A stretch of DNA of 64,000 bases from Stercorarius parasiticus (taxonomy: Eukaryota; Chordata; Aves; Charadriiformes; Stercorariidae), in NCBI GenBank assembly GCA_013396915.1, contig VWZL01000274.1:89051-153050 (forward strand), given 5' to 3'. The notes under the pieces were generated by a model, which had not been told where the DNA came from, did not search any database, and saw only the letters and a list, made by a program, of their open reading frames with translations. Position 1 is the first letter of the stretch, and the number at the start of each line of letters is the position of its first letter. The translations under genes were made by a program, and so were the position numbers. Positions 1 through 57,260 of this stretch are shown piece after piece.

Positions 1-120
1 AAAAAAAAAACCAACCCCAACCCAACCCAACTCCTAAGCATCCTGCATACTAGTCCTTTTTAAGGCAGTCTGGCAGCTTACTGAGGAGCAATTCTACGTT
101 CCTGATGGTTCACGCAGCAG

Positions 121-155
121 TGCCGGTTCTGGTTGTGCCGGTTCTGGTTGTGCCG
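121..155. repeat. 15-bp tandem repeat, 2.3 copies
   Basis: TGCCGGTTCTGGTTG occurs twice back to back (121-135, 136-150), followed by TGCCG. Perfect copies, a local minisatellite. Confidence 0.9.
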
Positions 156-3100
156 CACAGCCCCGTGTTGCCTTTCCAGGCAGGAAAGCAAAGGGAGGTG
201 TGTTGTGGGACAGATAGAAACATCCTCTGGCTCCTCTGCTTTGGCATGCCGCGTTAGGCAGAAGCACTTGCACCGAGCAAGCATGTGGGCCCATAGGGGA
301 ATGAGGTGGTGACAAAGACAATACAGCTCCACACGCTCCCATATTATCCATTTAAAAAAAAAAAAAAAAGGTTTAATCTGGATTGTTCAAACAGCTCTGA
401 TACAGCAGGCACTCACCTTTTGCTGCTCTAAAGCTGAAGTTCCTAGGGCACTTGGCCACACAGCTCTTCAGCTCCAGACTCCCTCTTTATTGTTACTCAT
501 TCCAGCCTTCAGCTAGTATAGTCACGTTTGAAAAAAAATTGGTTAATTATTGCTATGGTTTTTTTCCCCCAGAAGACAAGTTTGCTGATCCAGTTTGCCA
601 CATGAGGTGCATAAGACTGATGGAGGAAAATGGGAAGCAGTGATGGGTGATTCAGACCAGTGTAAAGAGCGCCATTCCTGCACATAAAGCTCTCCACTTG
701 TCTTCTAAGGGCTGTGGTATCTCAGCCCATGGCTAACAGCAGTGCTGGATAAAGTAATACCCATTCAACTACCTGCCTGAGTGCATGGAAAGAGACTAGT
801 AAGATATGAGAAATCATCACTAGACTGTTTTTCAGTCATCCTAAAAGCTTTGCTTCCACTCCACTGCTTCTTTGCATGCTTATCCTCACAAACCCTACCC
901 TGCCCTTGGGCCTCTTATTTACTCCTAGTATCCTCCCCAGGCATATACCTCCATTTCTACTCCCATGGTGCTGCTTCCAGACATTAATGTCTGGAAACAC
1001 ATAGCTAGGGTTCCCAAACAACCTTAACTCTGCCCTAGAGGCAAAGATTTATGAAAAAATCCTCTCTGTTTAATATAAGCTGGGACCACAAACAACGAAA
1101 TGCCTCCATCATAGTAGTGCAACTGCGGAAATTCCAGCCTACAGTTAGCCAAACGTAACCCACTGAGTGCTGTGTTCTTTTATTTTCATATTTCTGATTA
1201 GGCAAACAACATAATAAAAGCCTCGCTCCCTATTCTTTCGTAAGACTGCATGACTCACCACTTATGTAAGCCTTATGCAGGAGCTGGTCATAGCTCCACT
1301 GATGATACTACGTACTGGTTTGCAATTAGTGCAAGGCTTCAACCTCCCTGATCCGTACAATAAAAATAGGCTCTCTCAACTTACATGTTGTGAGCAGTGT
1401 GGCTTTGGGAGCCCAGGAAAAGCAGGGAATCTGTAGGGAACTATGATAGATCGTTAACAACTTAAAATTTTAGGTGGATTCTCTAAAGAGTTCAGCATTG
1501 TCATTGCTTTTCCTTCTCCCTCTCTCAAATGACTGCGTAAACAGCTTGGAGGGTCTGAAGAGTTCAAAATCATCTGGCGTTCAGGTATAGCTTACGCGTT
1601 AAGAGCGGTGGGATTTATCGTGTGGACTGCCACATCATCTTTGATGACATTACAATTTATATGAGACAGCAATATTGAAAAAGCATGTTTATCACATGCT
1701 ATCATTACTGGGCAGAGCAAAATTTACTTGGGAGCTTTCATTGTGCATTTCAGAACCTTAGCAAGTTTGGACTTAAATGCAAGTCCAACCCTGCCATTCA
1801 GAAATGAAGAGCTCTGCTCAGCATATGCTCTCCCTTCTCCCATTAATTTCACGTTAGCTCAAATAATAAGGAACTAGTGGATAGAGCAGGCTGGAAGTTG
1901 CTTCTTTCACAACACAGCTGCCTGACACTTTGTACACTCTCTGTGCAGGTTCTGTAGTTCCTTGTTAGTTTAGTGACCTAAAACACATCTCTTCTTTTNC
2001 TGCTCCCTGAACACAACAATGATGCACTGCAGTCTTCACCGGCTTTTGCATGCAGGAAGCAAGAATGCAAGGTATTTCACTTACTTCATAGCAGCCGTCT
2101 TACACCCATTTGAAAAACAGGAATTGCCTTTGTGTGAAAGATGTCAGACTTCTCTTTACTTGTAATGACAGTAGAGGCAGTAAAACCAGGGCCACCAACC
2201 AAAGTTAAGAATTACTAAGAAAAGCTTCAGCTTCGAAGTCTCAGCTGAAGGAACGGGACTGTACTACATCAGTCATGCCGTGTGAAATTGGAGTGTTGAC
2301 GTCACCCCAGTGCCTAGAATAGCAATCCCTTGGGGGCCGGGTGGATGGAGAGAGCCACTGAGTTAGTAAGCGTATATTCAGCATTTAGCTTGAATGTTGG
2401 AACAGGGAAATTATAAATGGCCCTAAGTAGCAGAGAGTGTTTTTACCATGTATCTAATATATAAATACCTCTCCCAGAGGAGATAAACTCCCAAGTGCAG
2501 CCAGCACATCCTGACTCCAAGGCATCTGCCCTACTCAAGCCCTTCAAAAACTGGTCTCTCAGCAATTTTGTATGATAGTTTTGTGTGAACTACATTCAGT
2601 TGCTGAATTAATGAGCTAGACAATAAGATGCCGTATTACCTCTGTTTTCCCAACTAGGACTTCTCTAGGACTACCATGCTGTCATTTCCTGAAGCACTTC
2701 TAAAGGACTTGAAAGATTTCTTGCCTTCCCCAAAAGGCGCACCCGTCAGATGGGGAAACCAATGCAGCAGGCAGTATAGTACCACATCCAAAGTCACCCA
2801 GAGGTTTATAGCAGGAGAATCCAGATGTCCCTGCTTCTAAAAGACCGAACAGGTAGATTACTCCACATTTTAAGCCATCTCAGTGACTATGCTACCTAAC
2901 TTAATTCCTTCCTAATTTTTCCTCATGGTTTAGGTAATTACTTCGCCATACACTAGGAGTAAGCTAAGTTTGGATAAAACTGCTATGGGGTACTCTCCAC
3001 ATCGAGTTTTTTCATCATCTCTACGTGTCATTTGAGAAACCACAGCCACCACCAGCACAGGAGACACTGCATTGTCCTTCCTTGCTGAACCACCAAGAAA

Positions 3101-5339
3101 GATATCCTTGGTGTTCCTCAACACCTCCTTCCTCCAAGAGACAAAACTGCTTAAACTGTTGTTACTAGACATAGTGATCAGAGCAGTATACAAAAAAAAT
3201 GCAACTCAGGTATTATCTCACAAATTTTATTATTCATCTACCCAGTTCCTTCTTCTAAAAATAAAACTATTTCATGTTGGAGAAAAGTGTTACCCTTTCG
3301 AAAGAACATTAGTCAAGTTACTGTTTTCTATAAAACTGTTTTGTCAAATTAATTGCTTAAATTACTGCTTCCAGTGGCAGCTTTCCCTGAAGGATACATC
3401 CTGTAACAATAACTTCCCCACAGCTTTGTCTAGTTATGTGCTGCCTGCCTAGGTATCTTTGTCACTGATGGTATATCATTGTACGTGGACTTTTTTTTTT
3501 TTGATAGATCTCAATGTGTAACATTTTAAAATCTACTGGAAAATTTCCTCCCTCCCCGCCGATGCTGTGAAGAGGATTCTCCTCTCATTTTCACACTGTC
3601 ACACAGTAGTATCATTGTTTACTGAACATATTTTGTGTTTCTGCTCAGTCTTAGCAAAGGCAAAACGTTCTCCCTCTGTGAAGAGCTTTTTCCTTACATA
3701 CTAGTGATGGGGCATTATGAGTCCTGGCAGTATTCATTCACTACCAAACTGAGTTAATTGGTAGATGAGTAAAAAAGCCCTGATTCAATTACAGACTAAC
3801 ATCAATATAACCAAATGCACTTCATACATAAATTTAACTGGGGAATCAACACACAAAGGTCTCTTCAGATGGCTTCTAAAATCATTGCCATCAGCTATCT
3901 CCATGTGCTTTGAAAAGCACCTCTCACATTGTAACTGGAGTTCAGAGAAAAATGGACCCCACAAGATCATTCTTTGTGAAAATCAACCAAAAACCTGTGC
4001 ATGACAGGTACCCCTCTTTAGGAACGCAACTCACCTCTAACTGTCCTTTCCATACAGCAGTGTCAATAAACAGAAACTGGACAAAGGCTAACGTTCTGCA
4101 GCTATTTCAATCACGTACGTGCAGCATCCCAGATAACATGCTTTTTGGCTCTGATGAAGGCTAGGTCCTCAAGGAAGCAGCATCAGCCCATCCATGTCAG
4201 TTCAGCTGCACTTACAACAGCTGAGGAACTGTAAGCTTCTTAGTCCTAATGACTCAGTAGCTCGAAGGGAAGTGCTGCAGGACTTTATGAACAATAAAAA
4301 TCCCATCAAGTCCTTTTGAAAGTCTTGTCCTTTCAGTTGCAGCTTCTTGTAAGGCAGAGAATTGCACTACTAGAAGACAGTCAAAATTAGCCAAGTTTAG
4401 CAACCTTGGAATCAAAAGCAAAATTGACCTTGTGACTTGAGTACCACTGTCTATAGGTGACTATCATCTGAAGCCAAAACTTACAGATATGAAAGCTCAA
4501 TTCTCTACAGCTTTACTTGGGAAGACAACATTTATTAGCTGTAGTAGACTTAATTCTCCACATGGTGTAGCCCTTTGAGAAGAGGCTGAGCCACAGTATG
4601 AAGTTATGGATTTAAAAATACTTTCATTTTTAATCATCATTTCTATTCATCTATCCATTCAGCATCTTGCTAACATTTCTTTTGTGGTGGGTCATTATTG
4701 TTCAGAAGAGTCAAACACCTACAACCTTTCGCAGAATCTCTTTTCTCTAGGTTAGAATTTAGTTCTACCAGAGATGAGTGAGTTGGCTATACAAGACTTA
4801 CGTGTTCAGCAAAAGGATGAACACAGGAGAATAAACACCTGCAAGAACGTAATAGGAGGACAGGATGGAGGGAAACATCTTAATAGACAAAGCAAGAGGG
4901 TTTTTTTACCTCCCTCTTTACAAATATAGTTTGAAACCAGAAGGAACAATTATGGTAAGTTTTAACTTCTGCTGTTAAAATACCAGTGCAGCATGTTTTA
5001 CCCGAACACTGTACACAGTCCCCATAAGTGCTAACAGACCAATCCAAGTTTTTGCTATTTACCTTTCTAGATTTTTGTTCAACACCATTTGCCTGCTGAG
5101 CTGCGTGGGCAACAGGTCACATCATCTACACTGGCACAACATTTCTGGAGTAGCATGGTGCTCAGCTTTCAGCATCTTCACAGAAAGAAACTTTCAGTAG
5201 TTCCTTGCAGTGTACTTTTTTTTTTTTTTCAATTTAAAGATTATACTCACTGTTTCATGCTGAAATGTCTTTCCTTAATAAGATTTAATGATTTCTTTTC
5301 AACTTGATTCCTAAATTAACATCTGTATTTTGATCATTC

Positions 5340-5345
5340 TTTATT
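5340..5345 (-). terminator. Candidate ERCC6 polyadenylation signal AATAAA
   Basis: Exact hexamer on the minus strand, first one seen downstream of the stop codon. No clear GU-rich element follows, and the distance (2.7 kb) is long. Weak support only. Confidence 0.2.
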
Positions 5346-8061
5346 CCCTTTTTACTGAAGTGAGAAAAATAAACACACAAGCATTCCATATGAGTGATTT
5401 TTGGAATCATGAAAAAATTAAGTAGCAACTACGAACTGGAGCATTGAATACTTGGAAACCGAGAAGGCTAAAATACAAGCTTTTAAAAGTATTACGTATC
5501 TACAAGCTATTTAATGGTAAACATATTTGAGTATGCAATATCATTAGTCAGGAATTGTTTTAGATATTCTTTGAAGATGTGAAAGGAATTCACTTTACAC
5601 AGGTAAAGTTAAACAAAAAATCAGATAACGCTTTATGGAATAAAAGTAGGATTATTCTGAAATAGCTCTTCTACTTTAAAATGCATAGCAGCTATTATTA
5701 TATTCCAGGACCTTTACCAATAAATCAGCCTGTAGACCTTTAATCACATACACTTTTGAGATTAAATGCTTTAAATTTTTTTTTTTAGTATTATACTAAT
5801 ATTCATTCATTCTTTTAAACAAAAGCTAGTACTGTAAAAAAATCTAGTTGCTAGGATGCATAATTTGAAGTTGTATGAAAAACACAAATGTACTTAAAGA
5901 TAATATAAATCTTTAAGTGTATCGCAAAATACCGCTCCCTCACCCCATTCTTCCCCCCGCCCCCAAAGAAGACTTCTACAACAGACTTTTGGTTTTGCTT
6001 TTTTAATAAGTCCATAAAAGCCAAGGATTCATAAAAGCACATGCAAGTCCATTTACATTAACAGATCAGTGAGAAGTTGCAAACTTTCCTTAGTACAGGA
6101 ACTATGTCTTTAGGATTGGAAGTAGCAAATAAAACAGGATGCCACAACTGACAGCTAAGGTGACAGCAGCAGCTTTGCTGAGAGCTGAACTCCTGGTCTG
6201 TTCCTGGGGCACAGGAATGCATGGGGGCATGACACCCAAAACCAATTAAAATTCTCCGCAGCTTTGAAGACAACAGCAAAATTGGTTTGTTTTTACTTTT
6301 TTACTGATCCATTTTAAGTCATATAAACAGATTTACAATTTTTGAAGTGTTTTGTAATTGCAGCCTAGATCTTGGTTTCATCTTTCTCCTGAAGGAGGGA
6401 ATGTACGTGAATATAAATGGGATCAGAAAAACAGACGTCAGGAAATGGTGGAACAGTCCCACCTTCAAATGCCATAAGGAAAAGAAATAGTCCAAGAATC
6501 TATCTGCCCTCTCCAACTCCAGTCTGCAAAAAGCCAACCGAGCAGTTATTGAAACAGCGAGGCACCACTTTTTGCAAATCTCTACAGATCCTTTAGCACT
6601 GAGCAAAACAAGAGAAAAAGCCATTGGAAGTATCTTAAAGACTTTTTTTACGAGAACAAAGTAACAGTTTGTACTTTTGCTTCACCATTCATCTTTCAAT
6701 AGTTGTACTTTCACTTGAAGTAAACAAGATACTTTCACACTGAACAAAAAACTAAAAGTAGCTCAGCTTTCCCTTTTCTTAATAGCTTAGGGATAGGAAG
6801 GACATTAGGTATATTTAACTGTTCCTAGTTTAAGCCATACAGTAATTTAATGTTGCTGCAAGAATCTGATTTTCTTCTCAAAATCTATCCATTTTCCCCC
6901 TTAAGATTTCCTTATGTAGCAAACTAGTACCTTGAAGACAGAGCCAGTGTAGTGCTTGGGTTTGCTACAAATAATCCAATCCTTCCTTCCTTGGAAGGAA
7001 ATGGATATTGGAAGTTGTCTGTCAGGAAGACTGAGATTTTCCTTATCTGCAGAGCAGATATAACCTGTAACTCACATGTAAGATCACATTTAGTAAAGTA
7101 CAGTGAAACCACTGCCCCTCTGACCAACTAACACTCAGCCTTTGTCAAGGTATAACATTTTAAGTGCTAACAGGGAACTGGAAAGTTTTTGACATGTATT
7201 ACAGTGAGACCCATGAACATTTCATGGGATTTCAATTGTCAGTCCACAACCTGTGACAAACATAACAGTTACTGTCACCTCAGTGCTAAGAAATATCGTA
7301 CCAAGCAATTGCCAGTGGTGTATGAGACTGTAACCGAATTGATGATTATGGTGTAAATGGGTTTTCCATAAATATCAACTGTCAGTCATCTCAATATCCT
7401 GCCAGGCTTTCTTTTTTTTGTGATTAAACCTCTGTGTCAGTAGAATTATTTCCCAAGTTAAGTAGTGATGTAAGTTACACTGCATATGCTAGATGCTGGC
7501 AACAACGAAAGCACCAACTTTCAAGCAAAATTCTCACTACTGAAGGAAGTGTCATACAATGATTTTGATGCACTTTTTGGTACAAGTGAATCTCTCAGGC
7601 TGACCACTGTCGTCATCTCCTCTTTTTAAAATTTTTTTTGATGGCACACTGTGTGCCCCATGACCATTCAAGTAACATACAGGAAATTGAGGAAGTTGTT
7701 CTCGGAATTTCACAGAAATCAAATAAAAGTCTTACAACCCACAGCAACATCCATGGTTCTTATTGCAATAAAAAGTCAGTATGTATTCTTCATCCCATTT
7801 ACACTAAGATTTCTTTTAAAGAAAAGGTGCTGATATTTTGTATTGTTTCATCTATGAGGTAGATGGCACTTCCATATAAATAGCGTAAATCAGAAATAAA
7901 GTTAGCTCTGAGCCTGCAACAAGCACTGCACCACTGAGTGCTCAAGTCAATTATTATATCTTGAATATGAAATAATTCCTCATTTTAAAAGATAAACAGT
8001 TAAGTCTTTGAAAGGAGAGCGGTGGCTGAGCGCACAGGCAGGTGCCTTCCCTTGACAAAGG

Positions 8062-53014
<44,953 letters not shown>

Positions 53015-53017
53015 CCT

Positions 53018-54071
53018 CTGCTCAAAGGCAACGAAAAAGAGCCACATCACCATAAGAACATTCACACACATACAAAGTTCCTCGTGGAGACTGTGCCCAA
53101 ATAAAACTAAGCAAAACAATGAGCATGTTTCTTTATGAGAAATTCTTGTTTTAAAACACCTAGTAGTCTACTCCTCCATCAGTCCTCCCCCAAAAGTCTT
53201 CTCCATGCTAATTTCCATAATGGAAAGGAAAAAGTGGCCAAAACTTCATAAAGGCAACTATATGGAATACTCCTGGAAGATGCTGATATCAAGACCAATA
53301 AAACAACGTGTAAGAATTACTCTCCTTTCAAATTTCACCTCTCAGAATCACTCTGGCAAGGAGAGTGAACTCTTGTGTGCAAATGCGTGCTCCAGAAGAC
53401 TATAACACAACAAAAACACGTGCAACTTAGCATATCCCAAACCAAAAAGTACAAGTTTTTGGAAGAGGATAAGACTTGCTAGTTAAAGCACTGATGAGAA
53501 CAGCTGGCTGTAGTTTGACAATTCAGCTTTGAAGCAGAACATAAAGCATCTTAGTTGTTAGGAAATTGATGCTGGAGTGACTTACAAAGGCCAGTATTGT
53601 TTGGAGCCTTCAGAGTGAGACAGTCTTCTGAAAGGATGTATATTTTTATCAACTTCGGGGAGAAAGAGGTGTCACTAACTTGCAGGAAGACACTATCAAG
53701 GCAGGTGGGCTTCCTTAGCAACCTCTCCCACCACGGCAGCCCGTGGATCCCAGTCACGGCTCAGCGTTTCCTTCCATCAGCTCCAAGCACGCACCGGGTC
53801 TGGCCCTGCATCAGGCAACAGGCACCATGACAAGGCCGCGCACGGGCCACCTCCCTCCGAGGGACCCCGGATGCCGCCCAACCCCCGCCTACACCATTCC
53901 CCACCTTCCTGTGCTTCGCCACCTCTCTCTGCGAGCAAGGCCCGGACAGGACCGCTGTCCCGAAGGCCCGGCCGGGATGGAAACGCGAGGGGCTGCGGGG
54001 GGCACCGCCTCTGCCCGGGCAGGGGACGAGCAGGGCCACTGGCAGCTCCCCGACCCCACCACGGGACTCAC
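53018..54071 (-). other. ERCC6 intron 1 (about 1.05 kb)
   Basis: Runs from the CpG-island donor to the exon 2 acceptor. The upstream quarter is part of the CpG island; the remainder is ordinary intron sequence. Confidence 0.5.
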
Positions 54072-54150
54072 CTCACCGCCTAGCAGCCGGGACGCCTCCC
54101 CGACGCACAACACCGGCGCAACACCCGCCCACGCCGAGCGCGGCTGCGTC
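54072..54150 (-). other. ERCC6: Probable ERCC6 non-coding exon 1 (5' UTR); upstream end approximate
   Basis: A strong donor, GGCGGTGAG|GTGAGTCC, lies at 54071-54066 on the minus strand, inside the CpG island and about 1.05 kb upstream of the coding exon 2 acceptor. No ATG occurs on the minus strand between 54072 and about 54180, as suits a leader. Human ERCC6 also has a non-coding first exon in a CpG island. The transcription start cannot be read from sequence; 54150 is only a guess below the NRF1 site. Confidence 0.5.
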
Positions 54151-54176
54151 ACTTCCTCAGCGTTGGTGACCGTCAC
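54145..54176. promoter_or_regulatory. ETS and CRE/ATF-like sites in the core promoter
   Basis: On the minus strand GAGGAAGTGACGCA (54158-54145) joins an ETS core GGAAGTG to a TGACGCA ATF-like half site. TGACCGTCA at 54167-54175 is a CRE palindrome with one extra central base. Together with the adjacent NRF1 site they mark the likely core promoter. Confidence 0.45.
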
Positions 54177-54179
54177 AGT

Positions 54180-54191
54180 TGCGCATGCGCC
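54180..54191. promoter_or_regulatory. NRF1 binding site (perfect palindromic core)
   Basis: TGCGCATGCGCC fits the NRF1 consensus YGCGCAYGCGCR in its core GCGCATGCGC. It sits about 110 bp upstream of the putative exon 1 donor, a typical position in CpG-island promoters. Confidence 0.7.
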
Positions 54192-54355
54192 GCGGGGCAG
54201 GCGGCGAGGAGAGAGTAGAGGGCAGAGGGCGGGCGGTGCTGGTGGGTTCGCCTAGCGCTCCCGCCGGCAGGGGACGAGCTGCTGTGGCCGGTGTCCGTGA
54301 GGTCGCTGGCAGCTGCAGGCCTTTGCCGTCAGGCCGCCTCGTTATCCCGGTGTTA

Positions 54356-54377
54356 CCGGGCCCGGGCCCGGGCCCGG
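54356..54377. repeat. (CCGGGC)n GC hexamer repeat
   Basis: 22 bases of perfect tandem CCGGGC, self-complementary, containing overlapping CCCGGG sites. It lies in the upstream half of the CpG island. Confidence 0.85.
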
Positions 54378-55609
54378 CTTGGGCCGCTTGACCACAGGCC
54401 CACGGGTCACCTCGGGCTGGCCAGGCTGCTGGGGATCGATGCTCATGGCAGAAGTGGCCACAGACCACCACCACAGAGGAGCCGCTCGCAGGGACCATTT
54501 CAGAAGTTCAGTTTCCCCCTTTGAGCTGCCTGCATGTCAGGTGTCTGTCCCTTGAAAGGCTCGGGGAAGGACATGCAGTTGCAAGTTAGCCCAGGGCTCG
54601 AAAAACAGGCATTGTTGAGCATATGGTGTAATTTGATTGCGTCAAGGTTCCTCCAAGGGAAAAAAAGAGAAAGGTGCCACACAGCTGGGATTTAGGAGCA
54701 GGATTGCTTATAGACTTAGTAAGAAAATGTCTAAAGGAGCGATGTTTTAAGGGCTACAGCTCTCCTGCCTGCTGGGCTCTGTAGCAGCAGTTAGTACTGT
54801 TTTCTGCATGCCTTCCTGTTTTCTTCCTAATTCTCTGGTAGTGACAAAAGCAGAACACTAGATTTTCCCCAGGGCACCTTTCACTTTCTGTGGCATCTGT
54901 TCTTGTCCTTCTATCTTCCTATTCCAGTGGCATGAGAGTCTTGGACCCAGCTCCCTCTCCTTTGGGCAGCAGAACTGAATTTACTTGCTGACAGCCTTGG
55001 GCCAGCTGTGAGAGGATAAATAAGTGGTAGAATATACGTGGAAATGTTTTGCTAATTAAATGCTGAGGCAGATAGACAGAGTTTAACAGGGACAATTTGT
55101 GATTCACTTTGACCACAGAGTTGCTTTCTTCAATTGCCTTTTAGTTGTCCGGCTCCATGTGTTCTTAATGCCACCTCTTTGCAGAGAATGTCTTGAAACA
55201 AGACGCAGATTTTAAAAAATGTAGTATTATTTTGTAAATTATTGAAGGGTGGAGACAAGGCATATATAAGCAAGTGACAGTCATGGTAGCTTAGCCTTCT
55301 CACGCTTAATTTCAGCAAAATGCTGCAGACCATGAGAGAAAGAAAGCTTGTCCAGTAGTGGTAGTGCGTTTATAGTACACCTGTGATCCAAAGAAATCCC
55401 AGATCCTACTGATTAGTCACCCTGATTGTAGAAGATTATGATTGTAACTACTCAGAAATGTCACAGTTGTTTAACAGAGGAATAGCAGACATGGTGTTTG
55501 TGTATGACTAGATGTAATGTTTTAATCACAAAAGTTTAAGGATGTAGGTTAGGGTGTACAAGGAAAGAAGGTAACTTTTATTAGAATTTGGGCTTTGTGA
55601 TCTTTACAC

Positions 55610-55850
55610 CCTGCCTTTAGGTATTTGTACACATTGATGAGATCTTCCCTTCCTTCTTCATTAGGCTATGCAGTCCCAGGTCTTTTCAGCCTTTCCTCAC
55701 AGGGGAGGTGGTCTGGTCCCTTCTCATCTTGGTAGCCCTTATCTGGACTCTTGTACCAGGAAAGTCCTAGTCTCTCTAGACATTGATTGTCTGACATTTT
55801 CTCAACTGTGTTCCTACAGTGCATTGATGGAGCACACATTGCTGTGGTAA
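55610..55850 (-). mobile_element. Degraded CR1 LINE fragment, minus orientation
   Basis: TTGTACACATTGATGAGATC, then CTTTTCAGCCTTTCCTCACA, GGGGAGGTGGTCTGGTCCCT and ATCTTGGTAGCCCTTATCTG correspond to the reverse complement of CR1 ORF2 3' sequence, a pattern common across avian genomes. Many substitutions, so old. No intact frame. Confidence 0.75.
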
Positions 55851-57119
55851 AACACCATTGATAAATGAAGTACCCAGTGATTCAAGCATTTCAAACATCA
55901 CAGAAACTTTTTTTAGCCAAATTTGTGGCATACCTTACACACCCACAGGGTCTCTACACACTTGCTCCAAGAGTAGGAGTTTTGTTACTTTTTCTAATAA
56001 ATCACCACCACTGATAGTTTTAGTAAAATATTGTATCCTTCTAAGTTCTCCATGTTGCCAGCTCTCTGTGACACACTATACCACTTCCTTTAATATCCAC
56101 TGGTGTGAGTATTAATGAATAACTCTCAAAACTGTTGGTGGCCTGGCTTTATTCTGAACTACAATTACAGGTCATTGATTGAAGATGTTCCTTTCGCTTC
56201 CTTCCATTCCCTTATTCCCTCCAGCCCACAAATGTCTGGAAGTCTCAAGAAAACACAGAACTGACCCTGTAGGGTCTGTAAGGCAAAGACCCAAATGGTC
56301 AGCAGGCAAATAAAACAGTGCTTAGTTGATACATTCTTTTTTGTTTCCTTTGCTCTGAAATATGCTATTGCTTCAAATATGCTTCAGTTAGCATTTAATG
56401 ACTAGAATAAGGAGGCTTATTTTTAACCTTTGTTGCCATGTTCTAAATTCAAGGAGCAATGCTTTGTAATTGCTGAAACAATTGAAAATGTGGAGCGCAA
56501 AGTCTTTCAGCAGAGTCAGAAAGGCAGCAACCAGGGGGCATTTAAGGACAAAGCAACATCAAGCTGTTGTCAAAACTAAACTGAGTGGTAAGCTCAGTTT
56601 TCCAGAAACTGATTAATGAAGGGGAAAAGATAAGTTGTCCTGGAAGAAGAGAAAAAGAGCTTTGTATTATTTGCTAGGAGAGGAGTGGCTGCTTCTTTTC
56701 CAAGCTTGAGAGGAAAATGAGTGAACATTTTCTTATATGTTAGCAGACTTTTGTGGATTAACAGATTACTAATGTGGGAGATAGTCAATACTAAGTCCAA
56801 AAGAAAGAGGCTATAATCCAATATTAAATACTATTGCTTCAAGGCAGGTACTCACAGAACAAAGCAGTTGCACTGGGATCCTGACTGTGACTCCAAATAT
56901 CCCTTATTGAGAGCTTGCTTATAAAGATCCCTGTTGTGCTTTGTATATGAGGGGATATATGGGACTGAAGATGATCTTTGTGGAAGTGTTCTCAAACCAT
57001 GATATAAAAATGCAGGAGGCCCCTCAGGCAGAGACTGATCATTGTCACCTGTCTGTGAAACACCACATACACTAGGAATGATGTATAAATAATAAGCCTA
57101 TTGTGCAACTAGTCTGTTG

Positions 57120-57260
57120 CAAACTGTGTCAGGCTCCCAGGTGGTGTGAGTGGAGGCTGTTCGACTGAAGTTTGCTGAATCCAGGTCTCCCAGCAGTTGA
57201 AAATCAATGTGGCTCCACTGAAATCATAGCAGGGATAGATTCTGTAGGCCTTTAAAGCTA
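57120..57260. repeat. Possible ancient amniote interspersed repeat
   Basis: The stretch around AAATCAATGTGGCTCCACTG then AAATCATAGCAGGGATAGAT resembles a diverged repeat seen in many sauropsid genomes (family not identified). Recognition is from memory of similar wording only. Confidence 0.2.

Larger units (their letters stand above)
1..8061. other. Downstream flank / possible 3' UTR of ERCC6; no other gene seen
   Basis: AT-rich sequence with stops in all frames. The first 34 bases are A- and CCAAC-rich low complexity. A 15-bp tandem repeat is at 121-155 and one undetermined base is at 1999. The 3' UTR end could not be fixed. Going downstream from the stop, the nearest exact AATAAA I saw on the minus strand is at 5345-5340, which would imply a UTR of about 2.7 kb, but variant signals (ATTAAA about 6849 and 6005) occur earlier. 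Confidence 0.6.
53820..54480. promoter_or_regulatory. CpG-island promoter of ERCC6
   Basis: GC-rich, CpG-dense block, sharply different from the AT-rich sequence on both sides. It contains the putative exon 1 donor, NRF1, ETS/CRE-like motifs and a GC hexamer repeat, with no TATA box. This is the usual architecture of a broadly expressed DNA-repair gene. Several open frames in it are by-products of high GC. Confidence 0.85.

Noticed and set aside
3072..3452. 126-codon plus-strand frame in the 3' flank
   Set aside because: Leu/Lys/Ser/Phe-rich composition expected of AT-rich DNA, no domain, no splice or promoter context.
53015..53119. N-terminal extension of the first coding exon upstream of the chosen ATG ([10 protein letters not shown]...)
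   Set aside because: It runs across the acceptor into intron 1, is hydrophobic and has no counterpart in human CSB, whose start aligns with the ATG at 53014.
53743..54524. Several overlapping open frames of 70-170 codons in the CpG island on both strands
   Set aside because: High GC removes stop codons. The peptides are Pro/Ala/Gly/Arg-rich, overlap each other on both strands and have no family resemblance.
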